This document shows positions 36,240-45,218 of a stretch of DNA of 64,000 nucleotides, piece by piece; within the stretch, counting starts at the first letter, position 1; each line of letters opens with the position of its first letter. The position numbers and the translations under genes are program-made. Source of the stretch: CAWAPS01 sp963783945 (GTDB taxonomy: Bacteria > Actinomycetota > Acidimicrobiia > Acidimicrobiales > Palsa-688); assembly GCA_963783945.1 (NCBI GenBank), contig CAWAPS010000007.1, positions 789,595 to 853,594 of the forward strand, read 5' to 3'. The notes under the pieces were generated by a model. That model was not told the origin of the DNA, did not search any database, and saw only the letters and a program-made list of their open reading frames with translations.

Positions 36240-36322
36240 AGCCCGGCCCAAAGGGGCTGGAGGCTGGTGGCCTGGCGGGTGGCGCCCTCTGCTGCCCGGC
36301 CCGCCCCTGATCCCGCGTTCGA

Positions 36323-36844
36323 TCAGGTCCAGTCCTGGCGACGCAGCTCATAGAGCCCCACCGCGGCCGCAGTCGCCACGTTGAGCGAGCCGACCCGGCC
36401 GAGCAGGGGAAGGAAAGCCACGGCGTCACACGCGGCCAGGGTGGCCGGGCTCAGACCGTGGTCCTCGTTGCCCAAAGCCAGACAGACGTCGGGGCCGGCG
36501 GTCAGCTGGTGCAACGGAACGGCGGCGTCGGCGAGCTCCAGCCCCACCACGACGAAGCCCTCCTCCCGGGCGGCGTCGGCCGCGTCCGGCCCCCGCTCGA
36601 ACACCGACCAGGACACGTACCGCTCGGTGCCGAGAGACACTTTCGCCGACTTTGCCGCTGAGGGCGAACCGGACTGGCCGCACAGGTAAAGGTGCTCGAC
36701 CCGGTAGGCCGCGGCGGTACGCACGATGGCGCCGATGTTGTAAGGCGACTGGACCGAATCGAGCAACACGGCCAACCGGCCGGTGGTCCTGCGACTCCAA
36801 TCCCGGTGGAGCCGCTTCAGGTCGGTTGGGCGAAGCTGTTTCAC
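36323..36844 (-). CDS. SpoU/TrmH-family RNA 2'-O-methyltransferase
   Basis: SAM-dependent knotted (SPOUT) methyltransferase, 173 residues. Motif 1 NIGAIVRTAAAYRVEHLYL, motif 2 LALGNEDHGLS and motif 3 PLLGRVGSLNVATAAAVGLYEL are clear. The short N-terminus (VVKQLRPTDLKRLHRDW) is typical of the TrmH (tRNA Gm18-like) group rather than the L30-containing rRNA group, but the target cannot be read from sequence. GTG 36844 overlaps the stop of the upstream methyltransferase gene by four bases. Confidence 0.85.
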   Translation of the reverse strand: MKQLRPTDLKRLHRDWSRRTTGRLAVLLDSVQSPYNIGAIVRTAAAYRVEHLYLCGQSGSPSAAKSAKVSLGTERYVSWSVFERGPDAADAAREEGFVVVGLELADAAVPLHQLTAGPDVCLALGNEDHGLSPATLAACDAVAFLPLLGRVGSLNVATAAAVGLYELRRQDWT

Positions 36845-37452
36845 GACCGGTCCACCCGCAGGATCCGGTAGCCGCGTTTGGACCCCTTGCGCTCGACCCG
36901 CCACCCCTCCGTCCCGAGCCAGGCGGCCAGGGAGTCGGCGCCGAGATGGCGCGACACCACCATCCAGGCCGGGCCTGCCGGCTCGAGGCGGGGCAGCCAG
37001 GACATCAGCAACTCCTGCAGGGCGGCTTTGCCGATCCTGATGGGCGGGTTGGACCAGATGGCAGCGAAGGTCCGGTCGGCCGGGACGTCCTCGGGACGGG
37101 CGGCCCGGATGGCGTCGAGGCCGAGGGCCCGGGCGTTGGCGGCGGCGAGGGCCAGTGCCCGGTCGTTGACGTCGACGGCCCACACGGTCGAGCCGGGCGA
37201 GAAGTGGGCGATAGTGCAGGCGATGGGCCCATACCCGCACCCGAGGTCGAGCAGGTGAGAGCCCGCGGGCAGCCCGGCCGCCTCGGCTCGGGTGGCCCGC
37301 AGAAGCTCGAGCGTGCCGGGATCGACCCCGCCCGCCGAGAACACCCCGCGGTCGACCCGGAGCTGGGCCCGGAAGTCGGGCAGTACCAGTTCGACCTCGG
37401 CGGGTCGGGATGGGACGGCGGGTTCGGCGTCGAAATAGTGCCCCTGGGCCAT
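36841..37452 (-). CDS. RsmC-like class I methyltransferase
   Basis: 203 residues, one Rossmann MTase domain. HYFDAEPAVPSRP and LPDFRAQLRVDRGVFSAGGVDPGT at the N-terminus, SAM loop LLDLGCGYGPIA, and the N6/N2-type NPPIRIGKA (NPPF/Y-like) motif. This is the MTS small-domain family that includes 16S rRNA m2G1207 methyltransferase RsmC. It is co-transcribed with the TrmH-family gene downstream. TAGCGT nine bases before ATG 37452 on the minus strand may be its -10 box. Confidence 0.85.
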   Translation of the reverse strand: MAQGHYFDAEPAVPSRPAEVELVLPDFRAQLRVDRGVFSAGGVDPGTLELLRATRAEAAGLPAGSHLLDLGCGYGPIACTIAHFSPGSTVWAVDVNDRALALAAANARALGLDAIRAARPEDVPADRTFAAIWSNPPIRIGKAALQELLMSWLPRLEPAGPAWMVVSRHLGADSLAAWLGTEGWRVERKGSKRGYRILRVDRS

Positions 37453-37589
37453 GACTCTCAGACGCTAATGGCCGCCCCGGGGGGAGCGGACTGGTGATCA
37501 GTCACGGACTCGGTGGCCATGGCGGCAATTCCGGCCGGCCCGCCTGGCCGGAACGCCGGGATGCAGGAGGCATCGCGACTCCCGCCCGG

Positions 37590-37595
37590 TATCCT
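37590..37595 (+). promoter_or_regulatory. -10 box of a leaderless def transcript
   Basis: TATCCT followed by six bases and GTG 37602, so the initiation codon would be the first transcribed base. It supports the short start for def. Confidence 0.5.
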
Positions 37596-37601
37596 GTTGA
37601 C

Positions 37602-38102
37602 GTGGCTGCTTACCACATCAGGATGTTCGGAGACCCCGTGTTGACCCAGCGCGCGTCCGAAGTGACCGACATAGACGCGACACTGGCCCGCCTGGTCGAC
37701 GACATGATCGAGACCATGTACGAAGCCCGCGGCGTGGGCCTGGCCGCCCCCCAGGTCGGGGTGCAGAAGAGGCTCTTCGTCTACCAGTTGGAGGACCAGG
37801 ACCCGGTCGCCGTCGTGAACCCGACGATCTCCGAGAGCCGCGGGGAGTGGGAGTACCTGGAGGGATGCCTGTCCATTCCCGGCCTGCACTTTCCTATCGT
37901 GAGGCCCAAGGAGATCCATCTCACCGGTTGGGACCTCGACGGCAACGAGCTGTCGATCGAAGCGGACGAGCTCGAGGCCCGTTGCTTCCAGCACGAGCTC
38001 GACCACCTCGACGGCCGGCTGCTGATCGGGCTGCTCGACAAGTCCCAGCGCAAGGAGGCCATGCGCGAGCTGCGCCGCCGGGCCGAGGCCGTGGGCAGCT
38101 GA
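37602..38102 (+). CDS. def: Peptide deformylase
   Basis: Removes the formyl group from nascent N-termini. 166 residues from GTG 37602 (VAAYHIRMFGDPVL), the usual family start; the frame is open a further 36 codons but those are not family-like. Motif I GVGLAAPQVG, motif II EGCLSIPG (Cys metal ligand) and motif III QHELDHLDG (two His and the catalytic Glu) are present. fmt follows, so the two formylation-cycle enzymes are together. Confidence 0.95.
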   Translation: MAAYHIRMFGDPVLTQRASEVTDIDATLARLVDDMIETMYEARGVGLAAPQVGVQKRLFVYQLEDQDPVAVVNPTISESRGEWEYLEGCLSIPGLHFPIVRPKEIHLTGWDLDGNELSIEADELEARCFQHELDHLDGRLLIGLLDKSQRKEAMRELRRRAEAVGS

Positions 38103-38163
38103 AGCGCGGCAGCGGTGGCCCGGCCAGGCATCCTGAGTACGTCGGCCGATAGCTAGGAACCCC

Positions 38164-39048
38164 ATCACGCGCCTGGCCTTTCTCGGCACTCCGGAACCGG
38201 CAGCTGTAGTCCTGCGGGCCTTGGTCGCGGCCGGCCACGACGTTCCCGTCGTCATCACCAGGGCGGACAAGCGGCGGGGACGCAACGAGGCCCCTGGAGC
38301 ATCGCCGGTCAAGATGGCCGCGCTCGAGCTCGGGCTGCCCGTGAGCCACCGGGTGGAGGACGTGGTTGACGCCGCCGCGGATCTCGGTGTGGTCGTGGCC
38401 TACGGCCGGATCATCTCAGCGGAGGTGCTGACCCGGCTCCCCATGGTCAACGTCCACTTCTCCCTCCTGCCCCGCTGGCGGGGGGCGGCGCCGGTGGAGA
38501 GAGCCATCCTGGCCGGGGATACAGTCACCGGTGTGTGCCTGATGGCGATAGACGAGGGACTCGATACCGGCCCGGTCTACCGCTGTGAGGAAGTCGCCAT
38601 AGGGGGAGATGAGACCGCTTCCGCTCTGGTCGGCCGGCTCGCGGTGATGGGAGCGGCCATGGTGGTAAGCGCCCTCGACGAGGGGCTCGGCTCGCCCGCG
38701 CCTCAGCGGGGCGACACGACGTACGCGGCCAAGATCACCCCGGAGGACCTGCACCTCGACTGGCTCGAGAGGGCGGTGGAGCTGGTCCGGGTGGTCAGAG
38801 TGGGCCGGGCGTGGACGACCTGGCGGGGCCGGCGCCTGCTGGTTCACCGAGCGTCTGCAGTGGAGCCGACCCCCGGTTCCGGGGGGGTGGACCCGGCCCC
38901 GCCCGGCACCCTCGATGGCGGCCTGGTCTGGACAGGTGGCGGGCGGCTGCGGCTCGAACTGGTACAGCCGGAGGGCAAGGCTCCCGTAGCGGCGGCGGAT
39001 TGGATTCGGGGTGCCCGGCCGGCGCCGGGTGAACGTCTCGGGGCATGA
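38164..39048 (+). CDS. fmt: Methionyl-tRNA formyltransferase
   Basis: Formylates initiator Met-tRNA. 294 residues if begun at ATC 38164, giving TRLAFLGTPEPAAVVLRAL, the conserved N-terminal strand. The first canonical codon, TTG 38221, would delete it, and from the in-frame stop at 38134 onward no ATG, GTG or TTG precedes it. AGGA lies five bases before ATC. Other motifs: ASPVKMAALE, VVVAYGRIIS, VNVHFSLLPRWRGAAPVERAIL, DTGPVY, YAAKITPEDLHLDW. The KRRGR loop is slightly altered but basic. Confidence 0.93.
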   Translation: MTRLAFLGTPEPAAVVLRALVAAGHDVPVVITRADKRRGRNEAPGASPVKMAALELGLPVSHRVEDVVDAAADLGVVVAYGRIISAEVLTRLPMVNVHFSLLPRWRGAAPVERAILAGDTVTGVCLMAIDEGLDTGPVYRCEEVAIGGDETASALVGRLAVMGAAMVVSALDEGLGSPAPQRGDTTYAAKITPEDLHLDWLERAVELVRVVRVGRAWTTWRGRRLLVHRASAVEPTPGSGGVDPAPPGTLDGGLVWTGGGRLRLELVQPEGKAPVAAADWIRGARPAPGERLGA

Positions 39049-39135
39049 GGCCGTGACCCCGGCCTCGGCCGCTCCCGCCCGATCACGTATGGTCCGGCTC
39101 GTACCAGTCCCGGCGGCGCCGGGCCGGTCGGTACT

Positions 39136-40414
39136 GTGACGCCGGAGGAGCGGGCGGGGGCAGGGCGGCCGAGCCCGGGTGCAGACCGCGGCCGGGCGGG
39201 AGGACAGGGGCGGAGCACCCGGGCCCGCCCGGGGCGCGCCACCCATGGGGCCCGGACGGTCCGGGCGAGCGGGACGGGCCGGCCAGCCACCGCCCGCCGC
39301 CTCGCGATCGACGCCTTGATAGCAGTCGACGGCGGAGCCCGGGCCAACGATGTCGCGCCGGCGCTGCTGGCCGACAGCGGCCTCGAGACGCGGGATCGCC
39401 ACCTGGTGACCGAGCTGGTCTACGGGACCTGCCGGATGCGCCGGGCATGCGACTGGCTGACCGACCGCCACACCCGGGGCCCCATCGACAGCGAGGTGAG
39501 GGCGGCGTTGCGGGTGGGCGCCTACCAGATCGCCTGGACTCGGATCCCTCCCCATGCTGCGGTGTCGGCGACGGTCGACGAGGTCCGAGGCCGGGGCCGC
39601 TCGGTGGTGAACGCGGTGCTCCGGCGGGTGGCGAGCGAAGTCTCGGCCGGCCTGATTGCCTGGCCTGACCGGGCGACCCAGCTCAGCTACCCGGACTGGA
39701 TCGTTGATCAGCTCGGCCGCGATCTGGGGCGGGACCGGGCATGGGCCGCCCTCGGCGCCATGAACGAGCCGGCCCCCGCCACCGCCCGCCCCGACGGCTA
39801 CTTCCAGGACCGGGCCAGCCAGATGGTGGCCGGCTACCTCCCGGTGGGCGACGGGGGGCGGGTGCTCGACCTCTGCGCCGCGCCCGGCGGGAAAGCCACG
39901 GCCATGGCCCGGGCCGGCCCGGCGCTCGTGGTCGCCTCCGACCTGTCGTTCCGGCGGGCCCGGGTCACCGCCGACAACGCCCGCCGGCTGGAAACCTCGC
40001 AGGTCGCCACGGTCGTGGCCGACGGGCTGCGACCCCCATATAGACCGGACGGCTTCGATGTAGTCCTCGTCGACGCGCCGTGCTCGGGGCTCGGCGTGCT
40101 GCGGCGACGCCCCGACGCCCGCTGGCGGGTCCAGCCGGAAGACGTGGCGAGGCTGGCGGAGCTGCAGCAAGGCCTGCTGACCGAGGCCCGGGCCCTGGTC
40201 AAGCCGGGAGGGGTGCTCGCCTACAGCGTCTGCACCCTCACCTCCGCTGAGACCGCGGGGGTGGAGCAATTGGGCGCAGCGGCGCTTCCCGGAGTTGAAG
40301 CCCCTGGTACCGCCCGGGCCGCCCTGGACGCCCGCAGGCCGTGGTGCCCTGCTTTTGCCCCAGGCCGCCGGCACGGACGGGATGTACCTGTTGATCCTCC
40401 AAGCCCCGGGGTGA
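39136..40414 (+). CDS. rsmB: 16S rRNA m5C967 methyltransferase RsmB, frameshift near the C-terminus
   Basis: NusB-like N-terminal domain (ARRLAIDALIAVDGG, HLVTELVYGTCRMRRACDWL) and a NOL1/NOP2/Sun methyltransferase domain with LDLCAAPGGKATAMA, VDAPCSGLG and the nucleophile Cys in YSVCTL. From about 40262 the C-terminal homology switches to the next frame: FPELKPLVPPGPPWTPAG, then LLLPQAAGTDGMYLLILQ, and stops at 40414. The unshifted frame runs to 40497 with unrelated sequence. A surplus G in GGGGG at 40257-40261 explains it most simply. The first ~50 residues after GTG 39136 are disordered, so the start is uncertain. Confidence 0.85.
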
Positions 40415-40444
40415 CGGCGGCTCCGTCCCTTGGTGATCCCGGGG

Positions 40445-40822
40445 TCACCCCCAGGTCCGGGCGTAACGATGGAAGGCGTCGGGCAGCTGGACCCTGACCA
40501 CGCAGAAGAGCATCCCGGCCGGATCGCGCATGATCCACCAGGAACGAATGTGCTCGACCCGGGTTGCCCCGAGCTTTTCGAGTCTCGCCACCTCGGCGTC
40601 GACGTCGTCGGTCTCGATGTCCAGGTGGACCCTCGACGGCGCTCCGACCCGCTGAACGAAGAACTGAAGGCCGGGCGTCGCCTCCCCCATATCGGCGTAG
40701 TCCGGGTCGCTGTCGTCTATCTCGGGCTCGACGCCGAGGGCCGCCGACCAGAACCCCGTCTCCCGCTCGAAGTCGGCGGCCGGGACGTCGACGAGAGCCG
40801 CCACCAACCTGCTCTTGTGCAT
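40445..40822 (-). CDS. VOC-family (glyoxalase/dioxygenase fold) protein
   Basis: 125 residues, a paired beta-alpha-beta-beta-beta VOC module: KSRLVAALVDVPAADFERETGFWSAALG, then LQFFVQRVG, VHLDIETDDVDAEVARLEKLGA and MRDPAGMLFCVV. Many actinobacteria carry such small VOC proteins of unknown substrate. Metal-ligand positions (His in VHLDIE) are only partly clear. ATG 40822 has a -10-like TACCGT seven bases upstream. It converges with rsmB and diverges from rpe. Confidence 0.75.
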   Translation of the reverse strand: MHKSRLVAALVDVPAADFERETGFWSAALGVEPEIDDSDPDYADMGEATPGLQFFVQRVGAPSRVHLDIETDDVDAEVARLEKLGATRVEHIRSWWIMRDPAGMLFCVVRVQLPDAFHRYARTWG

Positions 40823-40829
40823 GTGACGA

Positions 40830-40835
40830 ACGGTA
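40830..40835 (-). promoter_or_regulatory. -10 box of a leaderless VOC-gene transcript
   Basis: Read on the minus strand this is TACCGT, followed by seven bases and ATG 40822. It is back to back with the rpe -10 box, 12 bases away, forming a compact divergent promoter. Confidence 0.42.
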
Positions 40836-40847
40836 ACCCGGAGTCGG

Positions 40848-40853
40848 TATGGT
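40848..40853 (+). promoter_or_regulatory. -10 box of a leaderless rpe transcript
   Basis: TATGGT followed by eight bases and ATG 40862. No Shine-Dalgarno sequence is seen before the start. Confidence 0.45.
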
Positions 40854-40861
40854 GACCCCAT

Positions 40862-41527
40862 ATGGTCCGCATGGCGCCGTCGATCCTCTCGGCCGACTTT
40901 GCCGCTCTCGGGGCGGAGGTGGAGCGGGTGAAGCCGGAAGCGGACTGGCTCCACGTGGACGTGATGGACGGTCACTTCGTACCCAACCTCACGATCGGGC
41001 CTCCCGTCGTCGCCGCCCTGCGCCGGCATTCCGACGCCTTCCTCGACTGCCATCTGATGATGACCAACCCGTGGGACTACCTGCGGGACTTCGCCGAAGC
41101 CGGGGCCAGCAGCTGCACCGTCCACGTGGAGGTGGGCCGGACAGGCGATCTCCTATCCGCCCTCCGGGATCTGCACATCGGGGCCGGGTTGGCGCTGAAC
41201 CCCGAGACCCCCTTCGAAGACGCCGAACCGTGGTTGGACGTCATAGATCTGCTCCTCGTCATGTCCGTTCATCCCGGCTTCGGCGGTCAGAGCTTCATGC
41301 CGGAAGCCGTCCCCAAAGTCGCCCGAGCCGCTGAGATTGCCCGGCGGGACGGTCTCGAGCTGTCGATCGAGGTCGACGGGGGCATCGACGTGGACACGGT
41401 GAGAGCAGTGGCGGCCGCCGGGGCCGACACGTTCGTGGCCGGCAGCGCCATCTTCGGCCACCCCGACCCCGTTGCCGCCTCTCGTGCCATCCGGCGGGCG
41501 GCCGAGGACGCGGCGGCGTCGGCATGA
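40862..41527 (+). CDS. rpe: Ribulose-phosphate 3-epimerase
   Basis: Interconverts ribulose-5-phosphate and xylulose-5-phosphate. 221 residues, TIM barrel. Catalytic and metal residues in APSILSADFAALG, WLHVDVMDGHFVPNLTIGP, DCHLMM, MSVHPGFGGQSF and EVDGGID are all present, with the phosphate site at GSAIFG. Likely first gene of a unit with the Mog-like gene and rib genes, supplying or draining the ribulose-5-phosphate that RibBA uses. Confidence 0.96.
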   Translation: MVRMAPSILSADFAALGAEVERVKPEADWLHVDVMDGHFVPNLTIGPPVVAALRRHSDAFLDCHLMMTNPWDYLRDFAEAGASSCTVHVEVGRTGDLLSALRDLHIGAGLALNPETPFEDAEPWLDVIDLLLVMSVHPGFGGQSFMPEAVPKVARAAEIARRDGLELSIEVDGGIDVDTVRAVAAAGADTFVAGSAIFGHPDPVAASRAIRRAAEDAAASA

Positions 41528-42066
41528 GCGACGCCCGGCCGCCCGACGTCGCCGGTTCCGGGGACCGCCCGGCCCCAGGGGCGTCGGGCAACCCGGTGTA
41601 CCAGGCCAAGGTGGTCACCGTCTCCGACGGGGTGATCGGCGGGACCCGGGAGGATCTGTCGGGCGCCGCGCTCGAGGCCACGCTGCAAGCCGCTGGCTTC
41701 GAGGTGACGGAAAGATCAGTGATCGCCGACGGGGTGGCGTCGGTCGCCGGAGAGCTGGCCCGGCTGAGCGCCAGCTTCTCCGGGCTGGTGGTGACCACCG
41801 GCGGGACCGGCTTCGCCCCGAGGGACCAGACGCCGGAGGGGACGCGCGAGATTCTCGAGCGGGATGCGCCCGGCCTGGCGGAGGCCATGCGGCTGGTCAG
41901 CCCGCTCGGGCGCCTCTCTCGCGGCGTGGCAGGCATCAAGGGCCGAAGCATCGTCCTCAATACCCCCGGCTCGCCGAAAGGCGCGGTCGAGTGCCTGAAC
42001 GCGGTTATCGACGTGATTCCCCACGCCCTGGAGCTGCTCGGCGAGCAGCCGACCCGGCACCCGTAG
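41524..42066 (+). CDS. MoaB/Mog-family molybdopterin-binding protein
   Basis: 180 residues with the MoCF-binding fold: KVVTVSDGVIGGTREDLSG, VVTTGGTGFAPRDQTPEGTREIL, and IKGRSIVLNTPGSPKGAVECL. These match molybdopterin adenylyltransferase (Mog/MoaB/Cnx1G). The ~20 N-terminal residues are disordered. No other molybdenum-cofactor gene is nearby. ATG overlaps the rpe stop. MoaB or Mog cannot be decided from sequence alone. Confidence 0.88.
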   Translation: MSDARPPDVAGSGDRPAPGASGNPVYQAKVVTVSDGVIGGTREDLSGAALEATLQAAGFEVTERSVIADGVASVAGELARLSASFSGLVVTTGGTGFAPRDQTPEGTREILERDAPGLAEAMRLVSPLGRLSRGVAGIKGRSIVLNTPGSPKGAVECLNAVIDVIPHALELLGEQPTRHP

Positions 42067-42076
42067 GCGGCTCCGG

Positions 42077-43207
42077 GTGGCGCCCGATCGACCGCCGCCG
42101 GCCGGCGGGGGCGACGGAGTTGATCCAGACGAGCCGGCGTCCGGACATGGCCAGGGAAGGCCCGACCCCAACGGCGCTGGTTCGGACAGCAGAAAGGCGA
42201 GGTCCGACGAGGACTGGGAATGGATGGGTGAGGCCGTGACCCTCGGCCGGAGCGTCCGGGCCACCACCTCCCCCAATCCGTGGGTGGGGGCGGTGGTCGT
42301 CCCCGAGGGCGACAGCCCGGTGGCTCTCGGCGCGACCCAGCCTCCCGGCGGTCCTCACGCCGAGGCGGTGGCCCTCGAGCTCGCCGGGCCCACGGCCCGG
42401 GGCTCTACCGTCTACGTGACCCTCGAACCCTGCTCGCATCACGGTCGCACGCCCCCGTGCGCCGACGCCCTGATAGCCGCGGGAGTCAAGCGGGTCGTGG
42501 TGGGAGTGCTTGATCCGGACCGGAACGTGTCGGGGGCGGGGGCGGAACGCCTCCGCCAGGCCGGCATCGAGGTGACGCTCGGCGTACGGGCGGAGGAGGT
42601 TGAGTCCTCCCTCGCCGCCTACCTAACCCATCGCCGGGCCGGACGCCCATGGGTGGTGCTGAAGCTGGCGGCGACCATCGACGGCCGCATCGCCGCGCCC
42701 GATGGCACGAGCAAGTGGGTCACCGGGGTCGAAGCCCGAGCCGATGCCCACCAGCTGCGAGCCGAGAGCGACGCCATCCTGGTGGGGGCCGGAACCGTCC
42801 GGGCCGACGACCCGGCCCTCACCGTGCGCGCCGTGCCCGGCCGGGACCCGATCCGGGTCATCCTGGGCCACCCCCCGGCGGACGCCCAGGCCCTGCCCGC
42901 CCTGGTCCATGACGGTGACATCGAGCCTCTCCTGAGAGACCTGGCGGCCCGGGGCGTGGTGCAACTGCTCGTGGAGGGGGGGTCCCGGGTGGCCGGGTCC
43001 TTTCACCGCGGGGGCCTGGTCGACCAGTACGTGATCTATTTCGCCCCCGCCATCATGGGTGGCGACGATGGGGTGTCGCTGTTCGGTGGGCCGGGCGCCC
43101 CGACCATGGACGCCGTCTGGCGGGGGCGGATCGCCTCCGTGCGCCGGCTGGGCCCTGACGTTCGCATCGACCTTCTGGCTGCTCGGGGCCCCGCTGCCGT
43201 ACCGTGA
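42077..43207 (+). CDS. ribD: Bifunctional riboflavin biosynthesis deaminase/reductase RibD
   Basis: Deaminates and reduces the pyrimidine intermediate of riboflavin synthesis. 376 residues: ~45-residue disordered N-terminus (ATG 42224 may be the real start), zinc deaminase with PHAEAV and PCSHHGRTPPC, then the reductase with VLKLAATIDGRIAAPDG, GAGTVRADDPALTVR and LLVEGGSRVAGSFHRGGLVDQ. Between RVILG and the DIEPLL helix the reductase is about 35 residues shorter than in E. coli RibD. GTG 42077 is 10 bases after the Mog-like gene. Confidence 0.93.
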   Translation: MAPDRPPPAGGGDGVDPDEPASGHGQGRPDPNGAGSDSRKARSDEDWEWMGEAVTLGRSVRATTSPNPWVGAVVVPEGDSPVALGATQPPGGPHAEAVALELAGPTARGSTVYVTLEPCSHHGRTPPCADALIAAGVKRVVVGVLDPDRNVSGAGAERLRQAGIEVTLGVRAEEVESSLAAYLTHRRAGRPWVVLKLAATIDGRIAAPDGTSKWVTGVEARADAHQLRAESDAILVGAGTVRADDPALTVRAVPGRDPIRVILGHPPADAQALPALVHDGDIEPLLRDLAARGVVQLLVEGGSRVAGSFHRGGLVDQYVIYFAPAIMGGDDGVSLFGGPGAPTMDAVWRGRIASVRRLGPDVRIDLLAARGPAAVP

Positions 43208-43210
43208 GGG

Positions 43211-43936
43211 GTGGTGTTCACCGGTATCGTCGAAGAGCTGGGGTCGCTGACGACCACCGAGCCGGCAGGGGAGGGCATAGTCCGGCTCGTCTTCCGGGCC
43301 GAGACCGTCACCACCGGCACGGCCATCGGCGACTCGGTAGCGGTGAACGGCTGCTGCCTGACCGTGGTGGGCATCGGTCCCGGCTGGTGGTCCGCCGACG
43401 CCGTAGAAGAGACCCTGGGCCGGACCAACCTGGGCTCGCTCCGGCCCGGTGATCCGGTAAACCTCGAGCGGGCCTTGAGCCTGGGCGCTCGCCTCGGGGG
43501 TCACCTGGTCCAGGGGCACGTCGACGCGGTCGGGCGGATGGCACGGGCCGCCCCCGAGCTCGAGATAGAAGCGCCCGGTTCGGTCCGGCGTTACCTGGTC
43601 GAGAAAGGCTCGGTGACGGTGGACGGCGTGAGCCTGACCGTGGTCGACGTAACGGACCGGGGCTTTTCGGTGGCGGTCATCCCCCACACCATGGCGGTTA
43701 CCACGCTCGGCCGGAAAACCCCCGGAGATCAGGTGAACCTCGAGGTTGACGTGATCGCCAAGTACGCCGAGCGGCTGTTGAACGCCGGAGTGGAGTCCCC
43801 CTACGAAGCCTTCGGCCCGGGTGCGGCGCGCCGCCCTGGATCTCCCGAGGTATCAGACGCCCCCTCACGCTCCTCGTTCCAGCGTGCTGCTGGCACCATG
43901 GGAACCAGGGGATCTGAGACGGGACGAGCCACATGA
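43211..43936 (+). CDS. ribE: Riboflavin synthase alpha chain
   Basis: Dismutates two lumazines to riboflavin. 241 residues: two homologous barrels, the first with MVFTGIVEELG, VNGCCLTVV, LGGHLVQGHVDAVG, the second with VEKGSVTVDGVSLTVVDV and VIPHTMAVTTLG, ending in the trimerisation helix around AKYAERLL. About 40 extra residues of low similarity follow. GTG 43211 is four bases after ribD. Confidence 0.95.
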   Translation: MVFTGIVEELGSLTTTEPAGEGIVRLVFRAETVTTGTAIGDSVAVNGCCLTVVGIGPGWWSADAVEETLGRTNLGSLRPGDPVNLERALSLGARLGGHLVQGHVDAVGRMARAAPELEIEAPGSVRRYLVEKGSVTVDGVSLTVVDVTDRGFSVAVIPHTMAVTTLGRKTPGDQVNLEVDVIAKYAERLLNAGVESPYEAFGPGAARRPGSPEVSDAPSRSSFQRAAGTMGTRGSETGRAT

Positions 43937-44000
43937 CCGTCGGTGGACAGGGCTGTCGCACCAACCGATGCTGCTGCCCACCCAAGAGGGAGATCCTGAG

Positions 44001-45218
44001 ATGCCCACTTCATCCATAGACGAGGCCATCGCGGCCATCCGGGCCGGGCAGATGATCATCGTCGTCGACGACGAGGACCGGGAGAACGAAGGCGACCTCA
44101 TAGTCGCAGCCGAGCACGCCACGCCCGAGACCATGGCGTTCCTGGTACGCCACACCTCGGGACTCATCTGCGCGTCGGTCACCAACGAGCGGGCCGATCA
44201 GCTGGACCTGCCCCTCATGGTCGGGCGCAACACCGAGAGCCAGCGGACCGCGTTCACCGTCACCGTCGACTTCCGCGAGGGGACCACCACCGGCATATCC
44301 GCAGCCGACCGGTCCCGGACGGCCCGGGCTCTGGTGGACCCGAACGTCAGGCCCGACGACTTCGCCCGCCCCGGCCACCTGCACGTGCTGCGAGCCAGGG
44401 AGGGCGGGGTGCTGAAGCGGGCCGGGCACACCGAGGCGGCGGTCGACCTGGCCCGGCTGGCCGGGCTGGCCCCGGCGGGGGTGCTGTGCGAGGTGGTCAC
44501 CGAGGACGGGCTGGGGATGGCCAGGCGGGACGACCTCGAGGTCTTCGCGGCAAAGAACGGGCTCCCTCTCATCACCATTGCCGACCTCATCCGCTACCGG
44601 CGGCGAACCGAGCGCCTGGTGCGCAGGACGGCCGAAGCCCGGCTGCCAACCGAGTTCGGCGAGTTCCGGTGTGTCGCCTACCAGGGCGTCATCGACCACG
44701 AGACCCACCTGGCCTTTGTCATGGGCGAGCCGGCGGGAGAGCCCAACATTCTGGTCCGGGTGCACAGCGAGTGCCTGACGGGCGACGTATTCGGCTCTCG
44801 CCGTTGTGACTGCGGGGCCCAACTGCACGGGGCGCTGGAGCGGATCGCAGAGGAGGGCATGGGGGTGGTGGTCTACCTGCGGGGCCACGAAGGACGGGGC
44901 ATCGGCATCGACGCCAAACTCCAGGCCTACGAACTGCAGGACGGCGGGCTGGACACGGTGGACGCCAACGTCGAGCTGGGCCTGCCGGTGGACAGCCGGG
45001 AGTACGGAATCGGCGCCCAGATACTCGTCGACCTCGGCATCACCACCATGAGGCTCATGACCAACAACCCGGCCAAGCGGGGCGGGTTGGAAGGCTACGG
45101 TCTTCAGATCGTGGATCGCGTGGCCCTGCACACCGTGCCCAACGAAGAGAACATCCGCTACCTGCGAACCAAGCGGGACCGCCTCGGCCATCTGATGGAC
45201 GAGGGCGGAGCCCTGTGA
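44001..45218 (+). CDS. ribBA: Bifunctional DHBP synthase / GTP cyclohydrolase II
   Basis: 405 residues. RibB half (1-~200): DDEDRENEGDLIVAAE, TTTGISAADRSRTARAL, RPGHLHVLRAREGGVLKR, HTEAAVDL. RibA half: the zinc site in HSECLTGDVFGSRRCDCGAQL, YLRGHEGRGIG and LMTNNPAKRGGLEGYGL. Makes both precursors of lumazine, from ribulose-5-phosphate and GTP. ATG 44001 with AGGGAGA upstream; the gap to ribE holds no FMN riboswitch that I can see. The end overlaps ribH. Confidence 0.97.
   Translation: MPTSSIDEAIAAIRAGQMIIVVDDEDRENEGDLIVAAEHATPETMAFLVRHTSGLICASVTNERADQLDLPLMVGRNTESQRTAFTVTVDFREGTTTGISAADRSRTARALVDPNVRPDDFARPGHLHVLRAREGGVLKRAGHTEAAVDLARLAGLAPAGVLCEVVTEDGLGMARRDDLEVFAAKNGLPLITIADLIRYRRRTERLVRRTAEARLPTEFGEFRCVAYQGVIDHETHLAFVMGEPAGEPNILVRVHSECLTGDVFGSRRCDCGAQLHGALERIAEEGMGVVVYLRGHEGRGIGIDAKLQAYELQDGGLDTVDANVELGLPVDSREYGIGAQILVDLGITTMRLMTNNPAKRGGLEGYGLQIVDRVALHTVPNEENIRYLRTKRDRLGHLMDEGGAL

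Noticed and set aside
43937..44000. FMN riboswitch before ribBA
   Set aside because: The conserved FMN-element words are absent and the 64-base gap is too short.
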